Shown piece by piece: positions 1 to 6,370 of a DNA stretch of 10,797 bases. Origin of the DNA: Candidatus Acidiferrum typicum (GTDB taxonomy: Bacteria; Acidobacteriota; Terriglobia; Acidiferrales; UBA7541); assembly GCA_002478115.1 (NCBI GenBank), contig DLMH01000206.1, forward strand, positions 1 to 10,797, in the 5' to 3' direction. Numbering within the stretch: position 1 is the first letter of the stretch; every line of letters begins with the position of its first letter. A program made the position numbers and the translations under genes. The notes beneath the pieces are model-generated. The model saw only the letters and a list, made by a program, of their open reading frames with translations. It searched no databases and was not told the DNA's origin.

Positions 1-297
1 GAGATTCAGGAGGGCCTTTTCGTCCACCTGATCTCGACTGAGCAGTTCGGTGTCGTAGCCAAAATCACGGAGAAACCAATTGAGTTTCCAGAGCGCGCGG
101 TCAGTACAGTAAAGGCGTCCCGAGAAGGAAAGTGCTTCAAAGGAGGTTGGTTCCAGGATGGTGAAGCGCAGCGCCAGGAAGGGCTTCTGGGGATGCCAGC
201 GATAGGAGACCCGCTCCACACGGACCAAGAATAGGCCGTCGAGATTGCTGACCAGGCCCTGCTGTCCCGAATGCAGACCGGGAATGTGTCTTCTCAA
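1..297 (-). CDS. Conserved hypothetical protein, partial (3' end beyond left edge), TTG start
   Basis: This is an open frame of 99 codons with no stop that reaches the first base of the window, so the C-terminus is missing. It begins at a TTG whose last two bases overlap the TGA stop of the upstream gene (TTGA), with a perfect GGAGG site seven bases before it; that arrangement decides the start and implies translational coupling. The protein begins LRRHIPGLHSGQQG and contains DGLFLVRVERVSYRW, GRLYCTDRALWKLNWFLRDF and GYDTELLSRDQVDEKALLNL. The density of aromatic and hydrophobic residues in this frame, absent from the other frames, supports coding. I associate this type of small protein with Acidobacteriota but know no function for it. 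Coupling to a possible single-strand-annealing protein suggests a shared role on DNA, perhaps single-strand binding, which is inference only. Confidence 0.75.
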   Translation of the reverse strand, partial: MRRHIPGLHSGQQGLVSNLDGLFLVRVERVSYRWHPQKPFLALRFTILEPTSFEALSFSGRLYCTDRALWKLNWFLRDFGYDTELLSRDQVDEKALLNL

Positions 298-827
298 GGC
301 TGTGCCTCCACCGGTTGAGCGTAGGAGTTCAGTTTGCAAACCAGAGCAGCTCTGTTCTCTTTGGCTGCGGCAGCGAGATGGGAGATGAAGGACTCGACCA
401 ATTCACGACTGGCGCCGCTGAGGGCTTCCGTGCCGCAGAAGTCCGCCGCGTAGGCCTTCACGAGATTCGAGTCGAGGTTGTACTGGCGGATCAACAGGCA
501 GAGCTGATCGCGGAGCCGGGGTTGGCCATTGCCCGAACCGTTGGAGGGATGGGGTCCGTTTGACGGGGACGGAATGGAGGCAGATCTCGACGGGATCGAG
601 AACGCACCCAACTCTTCGACCGAACAGAGACCGATTCCATAAGCCTTACGGAGGGCGCGATTCACGGCGCGAGTTTCGGCCACCCGCATCTCGGCTCCCC
701 GAACCAACGGGGAGACGTTGGAGGGGTCTGCATCCCCGTATCCGACGAACCGCTTCGACGCAGGAGACTTATAGACGGTCGCGCAAAAGACCCAACGGGC
801 TGAGAGTGGGTCAGAAAATTGGCGCAT
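294..827 (-). CDS. Putative single-strand-annealing (Rad52/ERF/DdrA-like) domain protein, possibly N-terminally shortened
   Basis: The protein has 177 residues. Residues 11-74 (RWVFCATVYKSP, FVGYGDADPSNVSP, GAEMRVAETRAVNRALRKAY, GIGLCSVEELG) resemble the core of annealing proteins, where a beta segment is followed by an 'AxTRAxxRALR..GIG' helix. A Ser/Pro/Gly-rich linker spans about 75-104. Residues 105-170 form a helical C-terminal unit (LIRQYNLDSNLVKAYAADF, FISHLAAAAKENRAAL) similar to the small C-terminal helical unit of some annealing proteins. The assignment is by motif memory, not alignment. The start is uncertain: ATG 827 has only a weak upstream AGG, an in-frame TAG lies four codons before it, and the recognisable fold begins almost at once, so an N-terminal portion may be missing. 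It is coupled (TTGA overlap) to the gene at 1-297 and faces the PilZ gene head-to-head. A role in DNA repair or recombination is inferred. Confidence 0.7.
   Translation of the reverse strand: MRQFSDPLSARWVFCATVYKSPASKRFVGYGDADPSNVSPLVRGAEMRVAETRAVNRALRKAYGIGLCSVEELGAFSIPSRSASIPSPSNGPHPSNGSGNGQPRLRDQLCLLIRQYNLDSNLVKAYAADFCGTEALSGASRELVESFISHLAAAAKENRAALVCKLNSYAQPVEAQP
305..309 (-). promoter_or_regulatory. Shine-Dalgarno site GGAGG for the TTG-started gene
   Basis: On the minus strand GGAGG lies inside the last codons of the upstream gene, seven bases before the TTG at 297. Its quality and spacing are the main evidence that the gene at 1-297 is translated from this unusual start. Confidence 0.7.
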
Positions 828-1681
828 CGGGCGGACCTAGATGCCAGCACATCGGTTTCGCATCGGCCATCGGCTGGGATGCTCAAGGCGTAGAATTCAT
901 GGAGCAAACAAAGACCGTCGTCCTCAGCCGTCACGGCGCGGGCATCGTCTCAATGCATAAACTCGCCGCCGAGCAAGAGTTGATCGTCGTTCACCAAGAA
1001 AGTAATAAAGAGACCGAGATTCGCGTCGTTGGCCAAATCGGCTGCGAAGGTGATTCCTATACCTACGGTGTCGCTTTTCTCGACCCTGCTGTCGACTTCT
1101 GGGGTGTCGAGTTCCCTTCCGCGTCGCAGGTTGAGATCTTAGCTCGCCGAAAGCTACTCCAGTGCAGCATTTGCGGCCGCCGCGAACTCGCCGACCTTGG
1201 CGCTCTCGAATCGGACATCTACGCCATCCACGACGGCATTCTCCGATCATGTGAACGATGTAGTGGTTCAACCCTCTGGAAGGAATCTGCCGGGGAAGTT
1301 CCTGACGAATCCGCCGTGCCAGAAGCCCTGACTGTTTCGCTCGAGGCCGCTCCCCCGCCCGAGCCGTCGCCTTCGCCGACAGGCTTCAAGAACAGGCGTC
1401 AGCATGTCCGCATAAAAGTGAGCTTCACCGCGTCTGTGCGCAATCCCAGTTTCGACGACGATATCGTCCTCTGCGAAAACGTCTCGCGCGGCGGCCTTTG
1501 TTTCAAAAGCAGCCGGCGCTATTACGAAACCGCGGGCATTGAAGTCGCCGCTCCTTACTCCCCCGGGTTGCCCCGAATTCCTGTTCCAGCCCAAATCGTC
1601 TACGTGCAGGAACTCCCGCTAGAAAAGATGTTTCGTTATGGCGTCCAGTACCTGCGTTTGACGAAAGAACCCCGCTCCTAG
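806..1681 (+). CDS. Tandem PilZ-domain protein with a CxxC/CxxC cluster
   Basis: The protein has 291 residues if started at GTG 806; ATG 899 (AAGG ten bases upstream) would give 260. The longer form is preferred because the first PilZ-like domain (about 10-105) appears to begin before Met32: GWDAQGVEF followed by TVVLSRHGAGI matches the usual strand order. This domain lacks the N-terminal RxxxR, so c-di-GMP binding there is doubtful. A CxxC pair at C120/C123 and another at C149/C152 could form a zinc ribbon. A proline-rich linker (about 165-195) leads to a second PilZ domain (195-286) with intact R198xxxR202 and N225xS227xxG230, the known c-di-GMP contact motifs. The frame stays open upstream to 560, but that stretch is Arg/Pro-rich shadow of the opposite gene. 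Likely a cytoplasmic c-di-GMP effector; the partner is unknown. Confidence 0.85.
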   Translation: MGQKIGASGGPRCQHIGFASAIGWDAQGVEFMEQTKTVVLSRHGAGIVSMHKLAAEQELIVVHQESNKETEIRVVGQIGCEGDSYTYGVAFLDPAVDFWGVEFPSASQVEILARRKLLQCSICGRRELADLGALESDIYAIHDGILRSCERCSGSTLWKESAGEVPDESAVPEALTVSLEAAPPPEPSPSPTGFKNRRQHVRIKVSFTASVRNPSFDDDIVLCENVSRGGLCFKSSRRYYETAGIEVAAPYSPGLPRIPVPAQIVYVQELPLEKMFRYGVQYLRLTKEPRS

Positions 1682-2261
1682 CCGGCGCCCTCGCCACGTT
1701 TTAACGTTCTACTGCTCTAGCGTTCAAACCTTTCAATGCACATCACTCTGAGAGAGGCCGTTCTGGTCGCTTGGGCCGCGGAAGCGTTCAGCCTCCAGAG
1801 TCCCCGAGGAGATCTTTTCTCGCAGAGAGCTTGGGCAAAACTGGGCTGTCCATTTATCGAATCCCGATTCTGGTCGCAATACCGAGCAATCCCAGCCCCT
1901 TTGCCACCAAGATGCCAGTTGGCATTGTTTGCCGGACAAGGGAGGCAAGGCCTAAGCATTTGATGGAGGAGGTGGCAGGAGTCAGATGCGGTGAAAAAGT
2001 TGCCTAGGCTCTTCAACAACCCGTCCATGCGAATATCACTGCATCTCGCAGCTGCCTCCCTTTTATTGAAGGGAAAAACGATCAGAAGATCTGACTAGAA
2101 GCCAGCGTTCAAACGATTCGTTGCGCAGAGCGGCTTCTTTGGCAACCTATCTTGATTTGCATCCGAACCAGAATCGGTTGGAGCATGAAAGCCCATATGG
2201 CGAGCGGGATAATTCGATCGGTGGAAGAGCCCGCAACGAACCTTCGAAGGGCGGAGGTTTT
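1682..2261. other. 580-bp region without a convincing gene
   Basis: Several short frames exist on both strands but none has a good ribosome site with protein-like composition. A short inverted repeat, ATGCCA-GT-TGGCAT, lies at 1912-1925, and a 6-bp stem (TCCCTT, six-base loop, AAGGGA) lies near 2056. Neither has an adjacent T-run, so I do not call a terminator for the PilZ gene ending at 1681. The promoter of the next PilZ gene must lie here or just upstream of 2262; I could not identify convincing -35/-10 boxes. Confidence 0.5.
2253..2257 (+). promoter_or_regulatory. Shine-Dalgarno site GGAGG for GTG 2262
   Basis: GGAGG ends four bases before GTG 2262. The spacing is short but the match is perfect, and the resulting protein has the compact length normal for single-domain PilZ proteins. 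It is preferred over the far-upstream ATG at 2121, which would add 47 low-complexity residues. Confidence 0.55.
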
Positions 2262-2621
2262 GTGGAACACGCTCGTGCTCAACAGACCGGCTCAGATAGA
2301 CTGGCATTCGCTGCCGAAGTCCGAGCTACTGAGTTGCATTCCGGCAGGGAGATTTGGGGCGAGACAACGAATCTCAGCAAGGGCGGTTGTTATGTGCGCA
2401 CTCGTGAACCATTCTCCCAAGGCACGCTCCTCGCAATAGAAATCAGACATCATGGAGTGTATTTTCTGACGGATGCCATGGTTGCTTACACCCTCGAGTC
2501 GAATGGAATGGGCCTTTCATTCCTAAACGTCCCTACCAACCAGCTTCCCATTCTCGAACAGTGGCTTTCTTCTGCTGGAGGAGAACGACCGGCAGAGGCA
2601 TCGCAAGGAACAACAGAATAA
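2262..2621 (+). CDS. Single-domain PilZ protein with incomplete c-di-GMP motif
   Basis: The protein has 119 residues from GTG 2262; the frame remains open back to ATG 2121 (166 residues). It carries a PilZ beta-barrel pattern: LAFAAEVRATELHSG, then TTNLSKGGCYVRT with N37xS39xxG42, then VAYTLESNGMGLSFLNV and a C-terminal helix QLPILEQWL. The N-terminal RxxxR is broken: R13 is present, but the position four residues earlier is Thr (TGSDR). In characterised PilZ proteins both arginines contact c-di-GMP, so this one may bind weakly or not at all and act through protein contacts. It is very similar in layout to the PilZ protein at 8006-8371. It is monocistronic on the plus strand; the next gene converges on it from 2956. 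Function beyond the fold is unknown. Confidence 0.85.
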   Translation: MEHARAQQTGSDRLAFAAEVRATELHSGREIWGETTNLSKGGCYVRTREPFSQGTLLAIEIRHHGVYFLTDAMVAYTLESNGMGLSFLNVPTNQLPILEQWLSSAGGERPAEASQGTTE

Positions 2622-2955
2622 CAAGGTCAAGCCACGGGAGATCTCCAAATGAAGGCGGCAACTTAAGATTAATAGGCAGCTGTGCGCAGTCGCTACAACA
2701 CCTGGGGCAGCAAGCGGGCGGGACTGCGAGCCTGGAAGGATGGCGCAAGAGACGCAGCATTTCGAAGGAGATTCGGAACGACCCACCTGTTACACGGAGG
2801 CGCACAACGTGTTTGCTGGCGTTAGCCGAGCCAAAAATCTAGGCCGTCCTGTTTGTGAGTCGTGAGCCTTCCCTGGTTTCCAGTTTAGAAATCGAATGAA
2901 TTCAATTTCCTCTGCTCCCACAAATCGGGCTTCTAGCATAGCTTCCCTCCATGCA
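2622..2955. other. 334-bp convergent spacer, no clear gene
   Basis: The stretch separates the ends of two convergent genes. A 47-codon GTG-started frame at 2682-2825 (plus) encodes YNTWGSKRAGLRAWKDG and similar; it looks somewhat protein-like but has no ribosome site, so it is not called. A partly symmetric AT-rich stretch around 2890-2912 includes TGAATTCA. No hairpin with a T-run was found for either gene end. Confidence 0.5.
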
Positions 2956-4074
2956 TTAGGACTCGCTGCCAGGAATCTCGATTGAATGGCGGAGTGCTTT
3001 CCAGCTCTCGACCGTAATGCTCAGGAAGACGTTCGCCACCCTTGTATCATAGCGACCTCCCGACCCGCGCTGAATTTCATCGTGTGCCTCTTCGAAGGAG
3101 AGAGCCGAACGATAGGGACGGTTAGACGTCATTGCGTCCACGGTGTCTGCAACGGCAAATATTCGCGCCCCAATCGGAATGTCCGCCGTTTTCAGGCCTC
3201 GGGGATAACCGCTGCCATCGCAACGCTCATGGTGTGTCAGGATGATTTCCGCGGCATTTGCAAGGAAAGGTATGCGTTTGATTAGATCAAACCCGACCTG
3301 TGCGTGGCTCCGCATGATGGCCCACTCTTGCTCGGTGAGCGCCCCGGGCTTCAACAGGATCGCATCGGGTATTCCCAATTTGCCGATATCATGCAGCCAA
3401 GCTCCCATGGCGATGGTTTTCAATTCATGTTCTGTGGCTCCAAATTCTTTCGCGATCTTGGCCGAATATAGAGTCACGCGGTGCGAGTGTCCAGGCGTTT
3501 CACTGTCGCGAAGATCGATGGCTGCACCCAGGGCCCGGAGCGTGTCCTCATAACTGCGCTCGACCTGAAAAAACGCCGTTTCAAGTTGACCCGTCCGCTC
3601 TTTGACCCTCTCCTCGAGGTGCTCGCGGTAGTTCTCCACCTCCTGCTCCAAGCGCTTCTTTTCCAAGGCGCGCTCGAGACTGGCCATGACAATTTCAACC
3701 TGCAAGGGCTTGACGAGATAGACGTTCGCGCCCTTTTTCATTGCTCCTATGCCCACTCGAATGTCGTCCACCCCCGTAATCATCAAGAAGGCCAAACGGC
3801 GGTGTCGCCGTCGAACCTCCGCCAGGAACACCATACCTGAGATCCCAGGCATTTGGAGGTCAGAGAGCACTCCGTTCACCGATTCTGTTTCGAGGATCCC
3901 CAGGCCCTCCTCCGCATATGCAGCTGTCTTGCAGGGAACTCCAGCTTCTCCCAACATTGCAGCCAGCAGCTTCCGTGTGGTGAGTTCGTCGTCCACGATC
4001 AGCACTCGAGGGACACCAGACGGAGTCGAAGGAATTACATCCATTGCACTACCTAATCTGGTCTCCTTAGTCAC
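2956..4074 (-). CDS. Response regulator with HD-GYP domain (c-di-GMP phosphodiesterase, RpfG-like)
   Basis: The protein has 372 residues from GTG 4074, chosen for its AAGGAG site six bases upstream. The frame is open to GTG 4143 and an internal ATG lies at 4044, but both have poorer sites. A receiver domain (about 25-138) shows the acidic pair in RVLIVDDE, phospho-acceptor Asp72 in LSDLQMPG, Thr100 and Lys122 in VYLVKP. A coiled coil follows (about 138-175, EKKRLEQEVENYREHLEERV). The HD-GYP domain (about 177-372) carries GHSHR, HDIGK at 228-232, the HH pair with ERxDGxGYP at 281-291 and NRPYRS. These are the metal ligands and signature of active HD-GYP enzymes, which hydrolyse c-di-GMP to GMP in the cytoplasm. 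Phosphorylation would control activity. The cognate kinase is not adjacent; the hybrid kinase at the right edge is a possible but unproven partner. Confidence 0.95.
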   Translation of the reverse strand: MTKETRLGSAMDVIPSTPSGVPRVLIVDDELTTRKLLAAMLGEAGVPCKTAAYAEEGLGILETESVNGVLSDLQMPGISGMVFLAEVRRRHRRLAFLMITGVDDIRVGIGAMKKGANVYLVKPLQVEIVMASLERALEKKRLEQEVENYREHLEERVKERTGQLETAFFQVERSYEDTLRALGAAIDLRDSETPGHSHRVTLYSAKIAKEFGATEHELKTIAMGAWLHDIGKLGIPDAILLKPGALTEQEWAIMRSHAQVGFDLIKRIPFLANAAEIILTHHERCDGSGYPRGLKTADIPIGARIFAVADTVDAMTSNRPYRSALSFEEAHDEIQRGSGGRYDTRVANVFLSITVESWKALRHSIEIPGSES

Positions 4075-4080
4075 TTCGAT

Positions 4081-4086
4081 CTCCTT
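4081..4086 (-). promoter_or_regulatory. Shine-Dalgarno site AAGGAG for the HD-GYP gene
   Basis: On the minus strand AAGGAG is followed by a six-base spacer and GTG 4074. It is the only start in this frame upstream of the receiver domain with a strong, well-spaced site. Confidence 0.6.
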
Positions 4087-4598
4087 CCCGAAAGGGCCGC
4101 CTTTTCTTCTGGTCCAGAATCCTTCTGAGTTCCTAACGAACACCCCTTAGCCATCGAACAGCTATTTCTCAATCATGAATCACAGAGCGTTGCTGTACCA
4201 CCAACAAGAGTGAGTTCGACCCGTCCGGTCAGTATTTGATTGGGATCACAATCAATGCCCCTTTCGCAGAGCAAAATCACAAGGAGTGTCCCTGAATATC
4301 CGCGCGCGCAAAAAACGATCGGCAAAGCATCTGGATATGGTGACCACAGTGGTTGAACGAGAAGCTCGGAAAGAAGTTGGCCGTGCAGCAAGCCTACACA
4401 CAAAACACAGCCTGTAGCAGCCCAGGAATGAACTCCTCTAACGTCCATCTCTTCCGCCACTGCACGCACTCAACAGCAGTCTGCCCGCAGAATTCAATCC
4501 ACGGGAAAGCAGACGGTGTCACTTGGCCTCAGTTTAGGGCCCAACGAAGACACCGTAGTCTCAAAGTCCAGTCGCAGCTCTCTAGCCGTCGGCACGTT

Positions 4599-4618
4599 TT
4601 GGTTGTAATACCAACCAA
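4599..4618. promoter_or_regulatory. Inverted repeat TTGGTTG-N6-CAACCAA, possible operator
   Basis: Two perfect 7-bp arms are separated by TAATAC, about 110 bases before the peptide gene. The size and spacing suit a dimeric repressor or activator; no binding protein can be named. It could also form a small RNA hairpin if transcribed. Confidence 0.35.
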
Positions 4619-4628
4619 CCATCAATTT

Positions 4629-4671
4629 CTTGCGGTACTTGCGGTTCACCGACTTACTCTTGCGCGGTTCA
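4629..4671 (+). repeat. Three CTTGCG direct repeats upstream of the peptide gene
   Basis: CTTGCGG occurs at 4629 and 4638, and CTTGCGCGGTTCA at 4659; the second copy is CTTGCGGTTCA, so copies two and three share an extended half-site. Starts of copies two and three are 21 bases apart, about two helical turns. This fits a direct-repeat activator site, but chance is not excluded. Confidence 0.3.
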
Positions 4672-4729
4672 TAAACTCAGGCGTTCGGGGCCTTGCTCCC
4701 TTCGCCTTCAATTTCTTAAGGAGAACTCT

Positions 4730-4942
4730 ATGCGCTCAATGAAAACCCCCTTCCAGCTTTGTGCAATAGTTCTATTTGCAGCTGTGGTTCTATTGCCGCA
4801 CGCTAGAATGACCCAAGGAAAACTCAATCGAACCGCACCCGAAGCCAATGGCCGCCCGATCATGACCGCAGACGGGGGTGACCCCGTTCCGAGGGTGCCG
4901 ACGCCCAAACCGCCGACGCCTTCCAACGCACTCACTGCCTGA
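4730..4942 (+). CDS. Small exported or membrane-anchored proline-rich peptide
   Basis: The protein has 70 residues. The start is well supported: AAGGAG lies seven bases before ATG 4730. Residues 1-10 form a positive n-region (MRSMKTPFQL) and 11-23 a hydrophobic core (CAIVLFAAVVLLP). Cleavage could follow LLPHA, though the -3 residue is Pro and not ideal, so it may instead stay as a membrane anchor. The rest is polar and ends in a Pro-rich tail (DPVPRVPTPKPPTPSNALTA) with a PTPKPPTP tract. No lipobox is seen. No family was recognised. It lies 85 bases before the seven-TM gene in the same orientation, with a perfect palindrome between. An exported signal peptide or a small subunit of the membrane operon are both possible, by inference. 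Confidence 0.65.
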   Translation: MRSMKTPFQLCAIVLFAAVVLLPHARMTQGKLNRTAPEANGRPIMTADGGDPVPRVPTPKPPTPSNALTA

Positions 4943-4953
4943 ACACTGAGAGC

Positions 4954-4987
4954 AGCTAGGAAAGATGCCATGGCATCTTTCCTAGCT
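4954..4987. repeat. Perfect 34-bp palindrome
   Basis: The left arm AGCTAGGAAAGATGCCA (4954-4970) is exactly the reverse complement of 4971-4987, with no spacer. As RNA it would fold into a stem of about 15 bp with a four-base loop, starting 11 bases after the peptide stop. There is no immediate T-run (the nearest is TTTT about a dozen bases on), so it is not a textbook intrinsic terminator, although it may stabilise or attenuate the transcript. CTAGC (4982-4986) can alternatively pair with GCTAG (4992-4996), which would compete with the main stem. It could equally be a protein-binding or recombination site. Confidence 0.85.
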
Positions 4988-5027
4988 CTCTGCTAGCATT
5001 TTCGTGGACGAATTTTTGAGCGACTAG

Positions 5028-5801
5028 GTGCGCAGGGGAATGCTCGACCAGCTCATTTGGTGGGGCAGTATAGCAGTCGAGACTCTTCTTCTGGTGCGAG
5101 GTCTGCAGACGAAGCTTCTATCCCGGTATCCCGCCTTTTATCTCTACATCGTCTTCGTCCTATCCCAGTCTTTCCTTCGCCTGTATGTTTATCACTGGAA
5201 ACTCTTCCTCTATCGTTACACTTACTGGTCCACTGAGTTTGTCGGCATTCTGGTGGGATGTGGAGTCGTCTTTGAGATTTTTAGAGTAGGTTTGAGAGCC
5301 TATCCTGGAGCATCCCGCATGGCTCGCAATTCACTCCTTCTGCTTTTTCTCGTTGCACTTGTGGTAGCAGCTGGCAATGCGGCGAATGATCCACGATGGT
5401 GGGCCGAGGCTAGCATCACTGAAATTCAACGAACTATGAGGATGGTCCAGGCTCTTTCTCTTTTTGCACTTGTTTTATTGTTTCTCCACTATTCGATACC
5501 CTTTGGAAGAAACCTTCGGGGCATCTTGTTCGGTTATGGTCTGTTTGTCGCCGGGAGCGTTATTTGGTTGACGTTTGCATACACCGGGAGCGGTCACTTC
5601 CGCAATTCCTGGTTCTATCTTTATCCAATGTCTTATGATATCAGTTTGCTTGTTTGGATCGTGCATTTGTGGGGATATCGTCCCAATCCTCAAACAAAGG
5701 AGTCCGCTCAGTTCGAACGACAATATGAAAGAATCGCGGCCGCCACAAAGAGGCGCCTGCAGGAAGCCCGTTCATATCTCGATAAGGCTATTGACCGATG
5801 A
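5028..5801 (+). CDS. Seven-transmembrane protein of unknown function with cytoplasmic helical tail
   Basis: The protein has 257 residues from GTG 5028; ATG 5040 is an alternative but sits almost on its AGGGG. Hydrophobic segments lie at about 8-25, 34-54, 68-87, 102-118, 138-157, 164-185 and 195-215, giving seven passes. Residues 216-257 are charged and helical (ESAQFERQYERIAAAT..), probably a cytoplasmic coiled coil. Conserved-looking features include YWSTEF at the start of TM3 and AYPGASRMARN between TM3 and TM4. I recognise no enzyme or transporter motif. The layout resembles a membrane receptor or scaffold. It is the first gene of an operon, overlapping the next gene by ATGA. I believe similar proteins occur in other Acidobacteriota, but function is unknown. 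Confidence 0.85.
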   Translation: MRRGMLDQLIWWGSIAVETLLLVRGLQTKLLSRYPAFYLYIVFVLSQSFLRLYVYHWKLFLYRYTYWSTEFVGILVGCGVVFEIFRVGLRAYPGASRMARNSLLLLFLVALVVAAGNAANDPRWWAEASITEIQRTMRMVQALSLFALVLLFLHYSIPFGRNLRGILFGYGLFVAGSVIWLTFAYTGSGHFRNSWFYLYPMSYDISLLVWIVHLWGYRPNPQTKESAQFERQYERIAAATKRRLQEARSYLDKAIDR

Positions 5802-6358
5802 TTGGATTGATAAGCGCGTTGACCGTTGGTCTTCTTCTCCTCATTGCCCTGGTAGTGTTTGCTCTAAGGCAGGAGTCAACAGCTCGGGGTATTCACTCAA
5901 TTTCGGAATTCCCGGGAGACCCGAGGCACTCCGGAGAGTTCGAGGTGTGCCCGCCGGAATTAGTGGCCAGGATATTTTCTCGTGAAGACTGGGAACTCAT
6001 ATTGCAGACACAGTCTCCCTGTCTTGAACGGCTCTTTCTCCAGGAGCGTAAGAGGATCGCGCTTCTTTGGGTGAGGCAAACGTCCCGTGACATCCGACAG
6101 GTCATGCGAAACCACACGGAGGCTGCAAAACAGGCTGCTGATATTCGCTTCAGAACAGAACTCTCACTTTTTCTTATGTACATCGAACTTCTACTGATGT
6201 GTGAAACTCTTTTGCTCCTCATTACAACCGTTGGTCCGCCGAGGTTGGAGAGAATCGCTTCGTATGTGCACGAGCTATCGCGGCAAATCAGCTACGCTCA
6301 CGAGGCTTTTGCAAGATCCTCCGCTGGAGCAGCGACTGGAATTCCCACATCTCCCTAA
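5798..6358 (+). CDS. Membrane-anchored protein of unknown function, second gene of the trio
   Basis: The protein has 186 residues. Its ATG overlaps the stop of the seven-TM gene (ATGA), implying coupled translation; AAGG lies ten bases upstream. Residues 2-22 (IGLISALTVGLLLLIALVVF) are an N-terminal TM anchor. The middle is charged and helical (SREDWELILQ, LFLQERKRIALLWVRQTSRDIRQVM). A second hydrophobic stretch at about 122-145 (LSLFLMYIELLLMCETLLLL) may be another TM segment or a buried helix. The C-terminus is amphipathic and ends in a Gly/Pro/Ser tail. No known domain was recognised. Its coupling to a seven-TM protein suggests they form a complex at the inner membrane. Confidence 0.8.
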   Translation: MIGLISALTVGLLLLIALVVFALRQESTARGIHSISEFPGDPRHSGEFEVCPPELVARIFSREDWELILQTQSPCLERLFLQERKRIALLWVRQTSRDIRQVMRNHTEAAKQAADIRFRTELSLFLMYIELLLMCETLLLLITTVGPPRLERIASYVHELSRQISYAHEAFARSSAGAATGIPTSP

Positions 6359-6370
6359 AAGAAGGTTTCC

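Larger units (their letters stand above)
4075..4729. other. 655-bp divergent intergenic region with candidate cis elements
   Basis: The region lies between the HD-GYP gene (minus) and the peptide gene (plus) and should hold promoters for both. A 129-codon plus-strand frame (4353-4742) is rejected: its composition is not protein-like and it overruns the peptide start. Near its right end are an inverted repeat (4599-4618) and three CTTGCG repeats (4629-4671), listed separately. No sigma-70 box pair convinced me. Confidence 0.5.

Noticed and set aside
6..221. 71-codon minus-strand frame
   Set aside because: It overlaps the TTG-started frame at 1-297, which has a perfect RBS and far more protein-like sequence.
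560..805. Upstream extension of the tandem PilZ gene to ATG 560
   Set aside because: The extra 82 residues are Arg/Pro-rich and lie antisense to the well-supported minus-strand gene; they look like its shadow.
1717..2028. Overlapping frames on both strands in the 1682-2261 spacer
   Set aside because: No ribosome site, no domain-like pattern; several mutually overlapping frames suggest chance.
1719..2114. 11-bp direct repeat AGCGTTCAAAC at 1719 and 2104
   Set aside because: Repeats of this length are expected several times by chance in a window of this size.
2561..2842. 93-codon plus-strand frame overlapping the end of the PilZ gene
   Set aside because: Starts inside the PilZ gene in another frame and shows low-complexity Arg/Ser content.
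4353..4742. 129-codon plus-strand frame before the peptide gene
   Set aside because: TTG start without RBS, unnatural composition, and it runs over the peptide gene's strong start.
4954..4987. Calling the palindrome an intrinsic terminator
   Set aside because: No T-run follows the stem directly, so it is recorded as a palindrome of open function.
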